This document shows, piece by piece, positions 42,691 through 52,180 of a stretch of DNA of 64,000 nt. The stretch comes from CAVTJL01 sp963735065 (GTDB lineage Bacteria > Pseudomonadota > Alphaproteobacteria > Geminicoccales > Geminicoccaceae). The notes below the pieces were generated by a model. It searched no databases. It was not told the DNA's origin and saw nothing but the letters and a program-made list of their open reading frames with translations. The stretch covers positions 124,001 to 188,000 of the forward strand of contig CAVTJL010000008.1 of the NCBI GenBank assembly GCA_963735065.1. Direction: 5' to 3'. The first letter of the stretch is position 1. Each line of letters opens with the position of its first letter. Position numbers and translations under genes: made by a program.

Positions 42691-42717
42691 TTGGCACTCC
42701 TCGAGCGAGAGTGCTAG
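42691..42717 (+). promoter_or_regulatory. CIRCE operator (HrcA binding site)
   Basis: TTGGCACTC (42691-42699), 9-nt spacer, GAGTGCTAG (42709-42717). It agrees with the CIRCE consensus TTAGCACTC-N9-GAGTGCTAA except for one base per arm. It lies 36 bp before the groES start, so it predicts repression of groESL by HrcA and release on heat shock. hrcA itself is not in the window. Confidence 0.92.
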
Positions 42718-42753
42718 TGGGGGTGGCCGCAAGCGCCGTGAGGAGGAGGTTTC

Positions 42754-43068
42754 ATGCAGTTCAGGCCGTTGCACGACCGTGTCGTGGTCCGTCGCCTCGA
42801 GGAGGAGGAGCGGACGAAGGGCGGGATCATCATTCCCGATACCGCCAAGGAGAAGCCGATGCAGGGCGAGGTCATCGCCGTCGGCCCCGGCGCCCGCAAC
42901 GAGCAGGGCGAGATCGTGGCGCTGGACGTCAAGGCCGGTGACCGCGTGCTGTTCGGCAAGTGGTCGGGCACCGAGGTCAAGATCGACGGCGAGGAGCTGT
43001 TGATCATGAAAGAGAGCGACATCATGGGGATCGTCGAGAGCACGGGCGCTGCCAAGAAGGCAGCCTGA
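42754..43068 (+). CDS. groES: Co-chaperonin GroES
   Basis: A 104-residue cap of the GroEL chamber, beginning MQFRPLHDRVVVRRLEEEERTKGG (given here in parts: FRPLHDRVVVRR, then TKGGIIIPDTAKEKP, the mobile loop). The C-terminal part is GEELLIMKESDIMGIVE. GAGGAGG lies 6 bp before the ATG. It is the first gene of groESL, under a CIRCE element, and groEL follows after 36 bp. Length is normal for alphaproteobacteria. Confidence 0.98.
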   Translation: MQFRPLHDRVVVRRLEEEERTKGGIIIPDTAKEKPMQGEVIAVGPGARNEQGEIVALDVKAGDRVLFGKWSGTEVKIDGEELLIMKESDIMGIVESTGAAKKAA

Positions 43069-43104
43069 GCCCGATCTTCCCTGTCATCAACGAAAGGACC
43101 AGCC

Positions 43105-44739
<1,635 letters not shown>

Positions 44740-44770
44740 TCGATCCACCCATCGATCGACGGAACGGGGA

Positions 44771-44802
44771 GGGCCGCGGGCAACCGCGGCCCTTTCCTTT
44801 TC
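44771..44802 (+). terminator. Intrinsic terminator of groESL
   Basis: GGGCCGCGG (44771-44779) and CCGCGGCCC (44784-44792) form a perfect 9-bp stem closed by a GCAA tetraloop, followed by TTTCCTTTTC. It lies 32 bp after the groEL stop and is the clearest plus-strand terminator in the window. Confidence 0.92.
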
Positions 44803-44824
44803 CACGACCGCTGACCCGCGGTTC

Positions 44825-44846
44825 GTGCTATCGTGCTTGATAGCAC
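44825..44846. promoter_or_regulatory. Inverted repeat, probable toxin-antitoxin operator
   Basis: GTGCTATC (44825-44832) and GATAGCAC (44839-44846) are perfect 8-bp arms around 6 nt, 18 bp before the antitoxin ATG. FitAB/VapBC complexes typically autorepress from such palindromes, so this is the likely operator. Confidence 0.55.
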
Positions 44847-44864
44847 CGATGTGTGGAGACGGTC

Positions 44865-45101
44865 ATGGGTCAGGTTCTGGTCCGCAATCTCGAGGACGAG
44901 GTGATCGAGACGCTCAAGCTCCAGGCGAGCGCGAGCGGCATCTCGCTCGAGGAGCAGCTTCGCACCATCCTGCGAGAGGCTGCCAGGGCGACGGAGCAGG
45001 AGGATATCGAGAAGGTGATGGCGCGCTGTCGCGCCATGACGCCACCCGGGCCCCGCGTGCTCGCCGAGGACCTGATCCGTGAGGACCGGGACACGCGGTG
45101 A
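44865..45101 (+). CDS. Antitoxin, FitA/VapB-type ribbon-helix-helix
   Basis: A 78-residue protein with an N-terminal ribbon-helix-helix motif (QVLVRNLEDEVIETLKLQA, then SLEEQLRTILREAA), as in FitA-like antitoxins. The acidic/proline-rich C-terminal tail would wrap the toxin's active site. The ATG at 44865 has GGAG at about -9. It overlaps the PIN toxin gene (GTGA), the usual order of antitoxin first. An 8-bp inverted repeat just upstream is the likely autoregulatory site. Confidence 0.88.
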   Translation: MGQVLVRNLEDEVIETLKLQASASGISLEEQLRTILREAARATEQEDIEKVMARCRAMTPPGPRVLAEDLIREDRDTR

Positions 45102-45523
45102 CGCTCGTCGTCGATGCCAGCGTCGCGTTCAAGTGGTTCGTCACGGAGCCGGACAGCGCCGAGGCGCTGGCGGTCCGTCGGAGCGATCCCGACCTCGTAG
45201 CGCCCCATGAGGTCGTCTCCGAGGTCTGCAACAGCGCCTGGAAGTCGCTTCGCCGCGGACAGCTCACCGCCGCGCAGTGCGCAGCCATCGCAGCCGATAT
45301 CGGTCGCTCGTTCGCCCGGCTCGCTGCGCACGATGCCCTTGCGCCGCGCGCCCTGGCTATCGCCCTCGACCTCGACCATCCGGCCTATGATTGCTTCTAC
45401 CTCGCCCTCGCCGAGCGGGAGCGCACGGTTGTCGTGACCGCCGACCGGCGTCTCGTGGCCAAGGTCGCGCAGACGCCCTATGCCGGCCTCGTCCGTCTTC
45501 TCGCGGCTGACGTCCCACCGTGA
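45098..45523 (+). CDS. Toxin, PIN-domain ribonuclease (FitB/VapC family)
   Basis: A 141-residue PIN domain. Acidic metal-binding residues are seen at Asp6 (VVDASVAFKWF), in the HEVVSEVCNSAW Glu, in HPAYDCFYLALAE and in VTADRRLVAK, so all four positions of the active site are filled. Free toxin would cleave RNA, typically tRNA or rRNA. The GTG start overlaps the antitoxin stop, giving translational coupling. Located directly downstream of groESL, in DNA with the same base composition as its neighbours. Confidence 0.9.
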   Translation: MTLVVDASVAFKWFVTEPDSAEALAVRRSDPDLVAPHEVVSEVCNSAWKSLRRGQLTAAQCAAIAADIGRSFARLAAHDALAPRALAIALDLDHPAYDCFYLALAERERTVVVTADRRLVAKVAQTPYAGLVRLLAADVPP

Positions 45524-45592
45524 GATAGACATGGCGCCCGGCCCGCCCGAGGCGCTATCGACGGCCGGTCCTGGACGAGTGGAGGCCCACCG

Positions 45593-46594
45593 ATGAGCAG
45601 CGCCATGCCGACCGAGATGACCTATGTGCGAATCGACGGGGCCGGCGGGCCCGAGGTGCTCAAGCCCGCGCGCATGGCCGTGCCGAAGCCGGGCCCGGGC
45701 GAGATCCTGATCAAGGTGGCGGCAGCCGGCATCAACCGCCCGGACGTGATGCAGCGCAAGGGCCTCTATCCCCCGCCGCCCGGCGCCAGCGACGTGCCCG
45801 GTCTCGAGGTGGCGGGCGAGGTTGCGGCGTTGGGGGACGGTGCCGAGCGCTATCGGGTAGGCGACCCTGTCTGTGCCCTGGTCGCCAGCGGCGGCTATGC
45901 CGAGTGGTGCACCGCCCCCGAGCCGCAGGTCCTGCCGGCGCCCAAGGGCCTCTCGATGGTCGAGGCCGGCGCTCTGCCCGAGACCTTCTTCACCGTCTGG
46001 ACCAACGTCTTCGACCGCGGCCGTCTCGTCGCGGGCGAGACCCTTCTCGTCCATGGCGGCTCCTCGGGCATCGGCACCACGGCGATCCAGCTGGCCCACG
46101 CCCGCGGCGCCCGGGTCATCGCCACGGTGGGCTCGCCCGAGAAGCAGCGGGCCTGCGAGGCGCTGGGCGCCGTGCGCGCCATCGACTACCGCACCGAGGA
46201 CTTCGTCGCCGTGGTCAAGGAGGTCACGGGCGGCAAGGGGGCCGATCTCATCCTCGACATGGTGGGCGGCGACTATGTGGCCCGCAACCTCGAGGCCGCC
46301 GCCGTCGAGGGCCGCATCGTCCAGATCGCCTGGCTGCACGGCCCCAAGGTCACGGCCGACTTCACGCGGCTGATGATCAAGCGCCTGACCTGGACCGGCT
46401 CGACCCTCCGGCCGCGGCCGGTCGAGATGAAGGGCGCCATCGCCCGGGCCCTCGAGCGCGAGGCCTGGCCCCTGATCGAGGCCGGCAAGGTCAAGCCGCT
46501 GATCCACGCGACCTTTCCCCTGGCCGAGGCGGCCAAGGCGCATGCGCTGATGGAGGAAAGCTCGCACATCGGCAAGATCGTGCTCACCGTCTGA
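45593..46594 (+). CDS. NAD(P)H:quinone oxidoreductase, zeta-crystallin/PIG3-like (MDR family)
   Basis: A 333-residue medium-chain reductase without the structural zinc loop. The GroES-like N-terminal domain shows AAGINRPDVMQRKGLYPPPPGASD and VGDPVCALVASGGYAE. The nucleotide motif is LLVHGGSSGIGTTAIQLA, followed by YRTEDFVAVVKEVTGGKG. It should reduce quinones or activated alkenes with NADPH in the cytoplasm. PIG3-type enzymes match best, through the NRPDVMQRKG segment. GGAGG lies about 10 bp before the ATG at 45593. Confidence 0.9.
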   Translation: MSSAMPTEMTYVRIDGAGGPEVLKPARMAVPKPGPGEILIKVAAAGINRPDVMQRKGLYPPPPGASDVPGLEVAGEVAALGDGAERYRVGDPVCALVASGGYAEWCTAPEPQVLPAPKGLSMVEAGALPETFFTVWTNVFDRGRLVAGETLLVHGGSSGIGTTAIQLAHARGARVIATVGSPEKQRACEALGAVRAIDYRTEDFVAVVKEVTGGKGADLILDMVGGDYVARNLEAAAVEGRIVQIAWLHGPKVTADFTRLMIKRLTWTGSTLRPRPVEMKGAIARALEREAWPLIEAGKVKPLIHATFPLAEAAKAHALMEESSHIGKIVLTV

Positions 46595-46614
46595 GCCTGG
46601 GCAGGTCCTCCGGC

Positions 46615-47988
46615 TCAGCCGGGCTGCCGGACGAGCTCGATCGAGCGGTCGCCTTGCTCGAGAGCCATGCTCTCGACGCCGCCGGAGGTGATGACGAAGC
46701 GTAGCCGGAGGCTGAGAGCCGTAGCCGTGAACTCGGTCGCCGATCGGGGCTGCAGGGGAAGTGGCCGCTGGCCGGGGACGGTGACGAGCAGGCCGTCCGC
46801 TGCCGCGGCGACCGCGACGGAGAGCCCGCCCGGGCTGGCATAGGTTCCAGCATAGATCTCGGTGTCGAGGGGTGGCGGGTCGGCCGGGGGCGCGGGGAGG
46901 GGCCAGCCATAGGCGTGGCCGATCGCCGCCAGGACCTCCTCGATCAGGGGCCAGCCCTGCATCGAGTTGATCATCACGACGACCCCGGCGCCGCGCCGCG
47001 CGAACAGCCTGAGATGGGCGGTGAAGCCCTCCGTCTGGCCGCCATGGCCGAAGCGGAAGCTCTCACCGTCGCCGGCGCACTGCCAGCCGATGCCGAAATA
47101 GGAGGACCCGCTCGCCGTGCCGGGAAGCTGGGGGCGCAGCATCGCGGCGATCGTCTCCCGCCCCAGGCCGAGCTGTGAAGGCTTGCCGTCCAGGGCGCGA
47201 AGCAGGTCCAGCCCGAGCAGGCCCAGGTCCCGCGCGGTGGTCCACAAGCCGGCCGCGGCCATCTCGGGATGGACGCGCCAGCCGCCCGGTAGCGGCTGAC
47301 CGTTCCAGGGATGCCCGAGCGCTGCGGCCGCCGCCATCCCGGGCGGCAGGGGCTGCTCGAAGCTGCTGTCCGTCATGCCGAGCGGGCCCAGCACAAGCTC
47401 GCGCATCACCTCCGCAAAGGGCCTGTCCAGCAGGTCGGCCACGACCAGCTGGGCGATCGTGATGCCGCCGCCTGAGTAGCGGTGCTGCAGGCCGGGCAGG
47501 AGGTCGACCCTGACCGGCGGGTTGTTGGCAGGCGGCGTGCCGGAGAGGATCTGCGCCGGCGTCGGCCAGGGGCCTTGGGCCGGGTAGCCGGCGAAGCCGT
47601 GGACGGTGGTGCCGGCGCTGTGGCTGAGGAGCTGCCTCAGGCTGATGCGCGGCCTCCAGCCGTCCTGCTCGGGCAGCGACCATGACCGAAGATGCTCGCC
47701 CACATCGGCGTCGAGATCGAGCAGGCCTCTCTCGACGAGGCACATCACCGCCAGCGCGAAGACGGGCTTGCTGATCGAGCCGGCCTGAAAGGGGGTCGAC
47801 GCGTCGACCATGCCCGGAACCTCGTTGCCGCGGCGGCCGAAGCCTTGGGCAAGGACGAGCTCGCGATCCTCGATGACGGCGATGCTGGCACCGGGCGTTG
47901 CGCATGCGACCAGGCGCCTCGCAAGGGGGCGGCCGGGCGGCGTGCCGAGGCGGCTCAGCGCTCGGTCGATGCGCTCTTGATGGGACAT
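46615..47988 (-). CDS. Serine hydrolase, beta-lactamase class C / esterase family
   Basis: A 457-residue penicillin-binding-protein-like hydrolase without an obvious signal peptide, so probably a cytoplasmic esterase rather than a resistance enzyme. The nucleophile motif S-x-x-K is in FQAGSISKPVFAL. The Tyr motif reads RYSGGGITIAQL (YSG in place of YxN). The third motif is HGG in FGHGGQTEGFTAHL. A C-terminal beta-rich region (about residues 360-457) follows. The ATG at 47988 lacks a good Shine-Dalgarno, so the start is less certain. Confidence 0.85.
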   Translation of the reverse strand: MSHQERIDRALSRLGTPPGRPLARRLVACATPGASIAVIEDRELVLAQGFGRRGNEVPGMVDASTPFQAGSISKPVFALAVMCLVERGLLDLDADVGEHLRSWSLPEQDGWRPRISLRQLLSHSAGTTVHGFAGYPAQGPWPTPAQILSGTPPANNPPVRVDLLPGLQHRYSGGGITIAQLVVADLLDRPFAEVMRELVLGPLGMTDSSFEQPLPPGMAAAAALGHPWNGQPLPGGWRVHPEMAAAGLWTTARDLGLLGLDLLRALDGKPSQLGLGRETIAAMLRPQLPGTASGSSYFGIGWQCAGDGESFRFGHGGQTEGFTAHLRLFARRGAGVVVMINSMQGWPLIEEVLAAIGHAYGWPLPAPPADPPPLDTEIYAGTYASPGGLSVAVAAAADGLLVTVPGQRPLPLQPRSATEFTATALSLRLRFVITSGGVESMALEQGDRSIELVRQPG

Positions 47989-48025
47989 GGTCGTCTGCGC
48001 CGTCAGGATGGGCTCGCCCCAGCCA

Positions 48026-48994
48026 TCAGCCGGGGATCCTCGGCGTCTCGACCCGGTGCCGCGGCGTCGCGCCGGCGAGGTAGGCCTCGAGGTTGTCCAT
48101 GAAAAAGGCGGCCAGCCGTTCCTGCCAGTCGGCCACGGCATCCGCGCAATGCGGGCTGAGGATCACATTCTCGAGGCCCCAGAGCGGGCTTTCCGCCGGC
48201 AGCGGCTCGACCTCGAAGACGTCGAGATAGGCGCCGCCCAGACGGCCCGAGGCGAGCGCCGCCGCCAGCGCCGCCTCGTCCACCACCGGACCCCTTGCCG
48301 TGTTGACGAGCAGGGCACCCGGCGGCAGCAGCGCCAGCGCCGCCGCGTCGATCAGATGCGTCGTCTCGGGCGTCAGGCGGACATGAAGGCTCAGCACCTC
48401 GGCCTCGGGCAGGACGGCCATAAGCTCGCCCATGGGCAGGACACGGTCGAGCTCCGGCATCGGCTCCGGCCGCCGCGCCACGCCCACCGTGCGCATCCCG
48501 TGAGCCTTGGCGAGCCGCGCCACCTCCCGGCCGATCGCACCGGGGCCGACAAGAACAAGAGTCCGGCCGGCGAGCGGCCGCCACGCCTGCTTTTGCCAAA
48601 CCCGCCGGGCCTGCTGGCGCAGATAGGTGGGCAGGCCGAAGGCCAAGGCGATCATGGCGCCCACCGCCACCTCGGCGAGGAACGGGCCCAGCACGCCCCG
48701 GCTGTTGGTGACGAGCAGCCGCGCCTCGTCCCAGCCCAGGAGGTGATCGAAGCCCGAGCCGCCCACATGCAGCCATCTGAGGCTCGGGCAGCCGATCAGC
48801 GGCCGCTGCGCGGGCCCGTCGAAGCGCTCGGTCTTGCAGCCATAGGCGATCGTCGGGCGAAAGCGCTCGAGCAGCCCTGCCAGCGCCTCCGGCCTGTCGC
48901 AGGCCTCGACCGGCAGGCCCGGGAAGCGCCGTCTCAGCGCGTCCATGTAGAGATCGGCACCCTCGTGCGCGATCAGCAGCCGCTCCTCCGCCAT
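48026..48994 (-). CDS. D-2-hydroxyacid dehydrogenase family protein
   Basis: A 322-residue NAD(P)-dependent dehydrogenase acting on 2-hydroxy/2-keto acids. The Rossmann motif is TLVLVGPGAIGREVARLAKAHG. The catalytic Arg is in VNTARGPVVDEAAL, the Glu in DVFEVEPLP and the His in ILSPHCADAV. The substrate (lactate, glyoxylate, phosphoglycerate and others) cannot be assigned. The strong AAGGAGAAAGGAAAAAGG directly before the ATG at 48994 fixes the start. It follows the same strand as the serine hydrolase, 37 bp upstream of it. Confidence 0.9.
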   Translation of the reverse strand: MAEERLLIAHEGADLYMDALRRRFPGLPVEACDRPEALAGLLERFRPTIAYGCKTERFDGPAQRPLIGCPSLRWLHVGGSGFDHLLGWDEARLLVTNSRGVLGPFLAEVAVGAMIALAFGLPTYLRQQARRVWQKQAWRPLAGRTLVLVGPGAIGREVARLAKAHGMRTVGVARRPEPMPELDRVLPMGELMAVLPEAEVLSLHVRLTPETTHLIDAAALALLPPGALLVNTARGPVVDEAALAAALASGRLGGAYLDVFEVEPLPAESPLWGLENVILSPHCADAVADWQERLAAFFMDNLEAYLAGATPRHRVETPRIPG

Positions 48995-49140
48995 CCTTTT
49001 TCCTTTCTCCTTTCCCGCTCCGGGCAAGGGATCCGATGGCGCCCCGCTGGCCCGCAGGGTGCCGTTGGGCTCGACGTCCGGCGCCCGCACACCATATGCG
49101 AGTCGTGGCAGTCTTCTGCCGCGCTGCAATCGGAGGGTTC

Positions 49141-49464
49141 ATGTTCCGCGCCTACCGCATCGACCAGGGCCGCATCAGCCTGTGGCAGATGGTGGGATGG
49201 CGGGGCGTCGTCCTGCTGGCAGTGGCGCTCGCGGTGTTCGTGGCGCTGGCGATCGTCGCTACCGGCCTGTTCCTCGTCCTCTTCCCCATCTTCGTGATCG
49301 CAGGCCTCGTCGCCCGCTTCCTCGCCGGCCGCGGCCAGCGGCGTCCGCTCAGGCGGGCACCGGATGTCCTCGAGGGCCGCTATGAGGTCCTGGACGTCGA
49401 CCCGGCCCAGGAGCCGGGGCAGGGCCCCGGTCCCGGCCGTGGCTGGGGCCGCCGCGAGCCCTGA
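49141..49464 (+). CDS. Small membrane protein of unknown function
   Basis: A 107-residue protein. After MFRAYRIDQGRISLWQMVGW come one or two hydrophobic segments (about residues 22-62, with LFLVLFPIFVIAGLVARFLAG). The rest is a cytoplasmic Arg/Pro/Gly-rich tail containing DVLEGRYEVLDVDP. That EGxYxVLD ending is familiar from small alphaproteobacterial membrane proteins without assigned role. GGAGGG lies 4-6 bp before the ATG. It is divergent from the dehydrogenase and converges on the GST gene with a 6-bp gap. Confidence 0.8.
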   Translation: MFRAYRIDQGRISLWQMVGWRGVVLLAVALAVFVALAIVATGLFLVLFPIFVIAGLVARFLAGRGQRRPLRRAPDVLEGRYEVLDVDPAQEPGQGPGPGRGWGRREP

Positions 49465-49470
49465 GCCGGC

Positions 49471-50080
49471 TCAGGCGGGCACGGTCGCCCGCATCGAGGG
49501 CCGCTCGGCGAAGCGCTCGTACCAGGCGGCCAGCCCCGGCCGCGTGTTCCGCCAGGGCTCGTCCGGCATGCGGAAATCGAGATAGCCCAGGGCGCAGCCG
49601 ATCGTGATCGTGCCGATGTCGAGGCGCCCCTCGAGGCTCCTTCGGCTCGGCCTCCAGATGATCCAGCGCCCTGGTGATCTTGAGCTTCTGGCCGGCCACC
49701 CAGTCGTCCCAGCGCAGCGCCTCGGGCCGCACGAAGGTCTCGTAGCGGGTGAGCACGGCGGCATCGAGGATGCCGTCGCCCAGCGCGTGCAGCCTCAGGG
49801 TCGAGAAGCGCTCCTGTCCCGCCGGCGGGAACAGCTTGGGTCCATGGCCGATGCTGTCCAGATACTCGGCGATCACCCGCGAATCGAACAGCGCCATGCC
49901 CTCGTCGGTCACGAGGCAGGGGATCTTGCCGATCGGGTTGTCGGCCACCACCGCCTCGTTGGGCGTCACCGGCGTGAGCTGGCGGGCGGCGATCTCGATG
50001 GCGGACAGAAGGCCCTTCTCGTGCGCGACGACGACGACCTTCCGCCCGAAGGGCGAGGCGGGGTTGGTGTGCAGTCTCAT
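49471..50080 (-). CDS. Glutathione S-transferase family protein, frameshifted
   Basis: The N-terminal thioredoxin-like domain starts at the ATG at 50080 (MRLHTNPASPFGRKVVVVAHE, given to residue 20 as MRLHTNPASPFGRKVVVVAH) and includes NPIGKIPCLVTDEG and LFDSRVIAEYLDS. The frame holds to LEAEPK. The C-terminal domain continues one frame over as SLEGRLDIGTITIGCALGYL and ends MRATVPA at 49471. One extra base in the CC at 49639-49640 (AAGGAGC on the coding strand) explains the shift. Without it the protein would be about 202 residues, normal for GSTs. Sequencing error or a recent null mutation are both possible. GGGAGACC precedes the ATG. Confidence 0.8.
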
Positions 50081-50268
50081 GGCTGGTCTCCCGAGAGGCC
50101 CCTTCGGGGCGCGGCGCGCCCTCTCTAGCGCCATCCGTCTGCCTGCGCATCTCCGTCGCAGCTGGCTCGGTTGACCCTCCTGTGCCCGAAGTCTAAGGCC
50201 GGCCCACGGACCTCCGGCGGCGCGCGGCCTTGCGCATCTCCCTCGGGGGCCGGGAGGACCGGCTAGGC

Positions 50269-50655
50269 ATGACGATCTATCTTTGGGTCGCGCTCGGCAG
50301 CGCGCTGGGCGGCATGGCCCGCTTTTGGATGTCCGGGCTCGTCGCAGAGCGCGTGGGCGAGATCTTTCCCTGGGGCACCATGACGGTGAACGTCTTGGGC
50401 TCCTTCATCATCGGCCTGTTCGGCACGCTGACCGCCGCCGACGGCCGCTTTTTCGTCTCGCCCGAGGTGCGCGTCCTCGTGCTGGTGGGCTTTTGCGGCG
50501 GCTTCACGACCTTCTCGAGCTTCAGCCTGCAGACCATGGCGCTGGCCCAGGACGGCGAGTGGCTGTGGGCCGGCGCCAACATCGTTCTTTCCGTGCTGGT
50601 GTGTCTGGTCGCCGTGTGGCTTGGTCATGGCGCCGCCATGGCGATCAACCGTTAG
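50269..50655 (+). CDS. crcB: Fluoride exporter CrcB/Fluc
   Basis: A 128-residue dual-topology membrane channel of four transmembrane helices that exports fluoride. Signature elements are ALGSALGGMARFW, TMTVNVLGSFIIGL with the conserved Asn, and GFCGGFTTFSSFS with the phenylalanine-lined pore. A single full-length copy is present, so a homodimer is expected. GGGAGGACC lies upstream of the ATG at 50269. A DUF190 gene follows 11 bp later. I looked for the crcB fluoride riboswitch upstream and did not find its conserved core. Confidence 0.95.
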   Translation: MTIYLWVALGSALGGMARFWMSGLVAERVGEIFPWGTMTVNVLGSFIIGLFGTLTAADGRFFVSPEVRVLVLVGFCGGFTTFSSFSLQTMALAQDGEWLWAGANIVLSVLVCLVAVWLGHGAAMAINR

Positions 50656-50666
50656 GGAGGCCGCGG

Positions 50667-51038
50667 ATGCAGGTTCCGGAAGCCGCCACGCTGTTACGCA
50701 TCTTTCTGGGCGAGAGCGATCGTCACGGCCATCAGCCGCTCTACGAGGTGATCGTGGTCGAGGCCAAGAAGGCCGGCCTCGCCGGCGCCACCGTGCTCAG
50801 GGGGCCCATGGGCTTCGGCCATTCGAGCCACCTGCACACGGCCAAGATCCTCCGCCTCTCCGTCGACATGCCGATCATCGTCGAGATGGTCGACTCGGAG
50901 GAGAAGATCGGGGCGTTCCTGCCGGTGCTCGACGGCCTGATGGGCAGCGGGCTCGTGACGCTCGAGAAGGTGCGCGTGCTGCGCTACGGCGACCCCGCCA
51001 ATGGCGGTGGCAAGCCCGGTCAGACGACCCAGGCCTAA
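50667..51038 (+). CDS. DUF190 domain-containing protein
   Basis: A 123-residue PII-like (ferredoxin-fold) protein of the DUF190 family. It starts TLLRIFLGESDRHGHQPLYE and continues GLAGATVLRGPMGFG, the family core. DUF190 genes are frequently paired with crcB and are thought to modulate fluoride export, though the mechanism is unproven. AGGGAGG lies about 6 bp before the ATG. It forms a two-gene operon with crcB. Confidence 0.92.
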   Translation: MQVPEAATLLRIFLGESDRHGHQPLYEVIVVEAKKAGLAGATVLRGPMGFGHSSHLHTAKILRLSVDMPIIVEMVDSEEKIGAFLPVLDGLMGSGLVTLEKVRVLRYGDPANGGGKPGQTTQA

Positions 51039-51081
51039 GCCGCGTGCCGTCTTCCTCGGATGACGGCTGAACGCTATGGTT

Positions 51082-51164
51082 GGCCATGCTCCGCGCCATG
51101 CGCGAGGTGGCGTCGGCGCTGCTCCGCGCTGCGTGCGGAGCGGGTTTCGGCCATGCTCCGCGCC
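51082..51164. repeat. 16-bp direct repeat around the lipid-kinase start
   Basis: GGCCATGCTCCGCGCC occurs at 51082-51097 and again at 51149-51164. The copies are out of frame with each other relative to the kinase reading frame. This suggests the first ~58 codons of the longest reading may not be coding. Confidence 0.6.
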
Positions 51165-52180
51165 GTGCCCCGAGCGCGCCTGACGAGGAGGCCTCAGCCA
51201 TAGCGACGAGCGAGCAACCGAGCCTCGAGGCCCCGCTGCAGCCACGGACGGAGCCCGGCGTGCGGCTTCGGGTGATCCTGAACAAGGGCGGCGGCACGAT
51301 CCGGCGGGAGGGTCCGGAGAGCGTCCGCACGCGGCTCGCTGCCGCCTTCGCCTCGGCCGGTGCCGAGGTCGAGATCATCCTGGCCTCGGGCAAGGAGATC
51401 GGCGAGGCGGCCAAGGCCGCGATCGCGGCGGCGCAGGACGGCCGGATCGACGGCATCGTCGTCGGCGGTGGCGACGGCACCGTGGGCTCGGTCGCGGGGC
51501 TCGTCGCCGGCACCGGCGTGGCCCTGGGGGTCCTGCCGCTCGGCACCCTCAACCACTTCGCGCGCGACCTCGGCATGCCGCCCGACATGGAGCAGGCGGC
51601 CGTGGCGATCGCGCGGGGCCACCGCCGCAACGTCGACATCGGCGAGGTCAACGGCGCCCGCTTCGTCAACAACTCGCTGATCGGCGTCTACCCCTACATG
51701 GTCATCGAGCGCGAGCGGCGGCGGCGCATGCACGGGCTCGGCAAATGGCCGGCGATGGGGATCGCGTTCGTGCGCATGCTCTGGCGCTTCCCGCGCCGCC
51801 GCCTCCGCCTGCATGTCGCGGGCCGGGAGACCCCCTACCGGACGCCCCTCATGTTCATCGGGGTGAACGAGTATCATCTGGACGGGCTCGAGGTGCGCCG
51901 CCCGCACGGCCTCGACGGCGGCGAGCTTTTGATCTTCGTGGTCAAGGGGCAGAGCGCGCTGGGCCTGCTGTGGCTCGCCTGCCGCATCTTCTTCGGCGGG
52001 CTCAGGGCCTCCGAGGATCTGGACATGGTGCGCTGCACGGAGGCCAAGGTGACCATCCGTGCCAGCCGTGTGCCGGTGGCGAGCGACGGCGAGGTGCACC
52101 GCGTGCACGGCCCGCTGCATTATCGCCTTCTGCCCGGGGCGCTCACGGTCATCGCCCCGCCCGAGGAGGAAGGTCCTTGA
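51086..52180 (+). CDS. Diacylglycerol/lipid kinase family protein (DagK_cat)
   Basis: About 364 residues in the longest reading. The catalytic core has VILNKGGGTIRREG and VVGGGDGTVGSVAGL (the GGGDGT ATP motif), then LGVLPLGTLNHFARDLG, as in DgkB/YegS lipid kinases that phosphorylate diacylglycerol or related lipids at the membrane. The start is uncertain: residues 1-58 are low-complexity and contain a 16-bp direct repeat. The GTG at 51260, just before LRVILNKGGG, is a credible alternative. Its stop overlaps the TTG start of the deacetylase gene. Confidence 0.85.
   Translation: MLRAMREVASALLRAACGAGFGHAPRRAPSAPDEEASAIATSEQPSLEAPLQPRTEPGVRLRVILNKGGGTIRREGPESVRTRLAAAFASAGAEVEIILASGKEIGEAAKAAIAAAQDGRIDGIVVGGGDGTVGSVAGLVAGTGVALGVLPLGTLNHFARDLGMPPDMEQAAVAIARGHRRNVDIGEVNGARFVNNSLIGVYPYMVIERERRRRMHGLGKWPAMGIAFVRMLWRFPRRRLRLHVAGRETPYRTPLMFIGVNEYHLDGLEVRRPHGLDGGELLIFVVKGQSALGLLWLACRIFFGGLRASEDLDMVRCTEAKVTIRASRVPVASDGEVHRVHGPLHYRLLPGALTVIAPPEEEGP

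Noticed and set aside
50080..50268. Fluoride riboswitch upstream of crcB
   Set aside because: The conserved core sequence and pseudoknot partners could not be found by eye.
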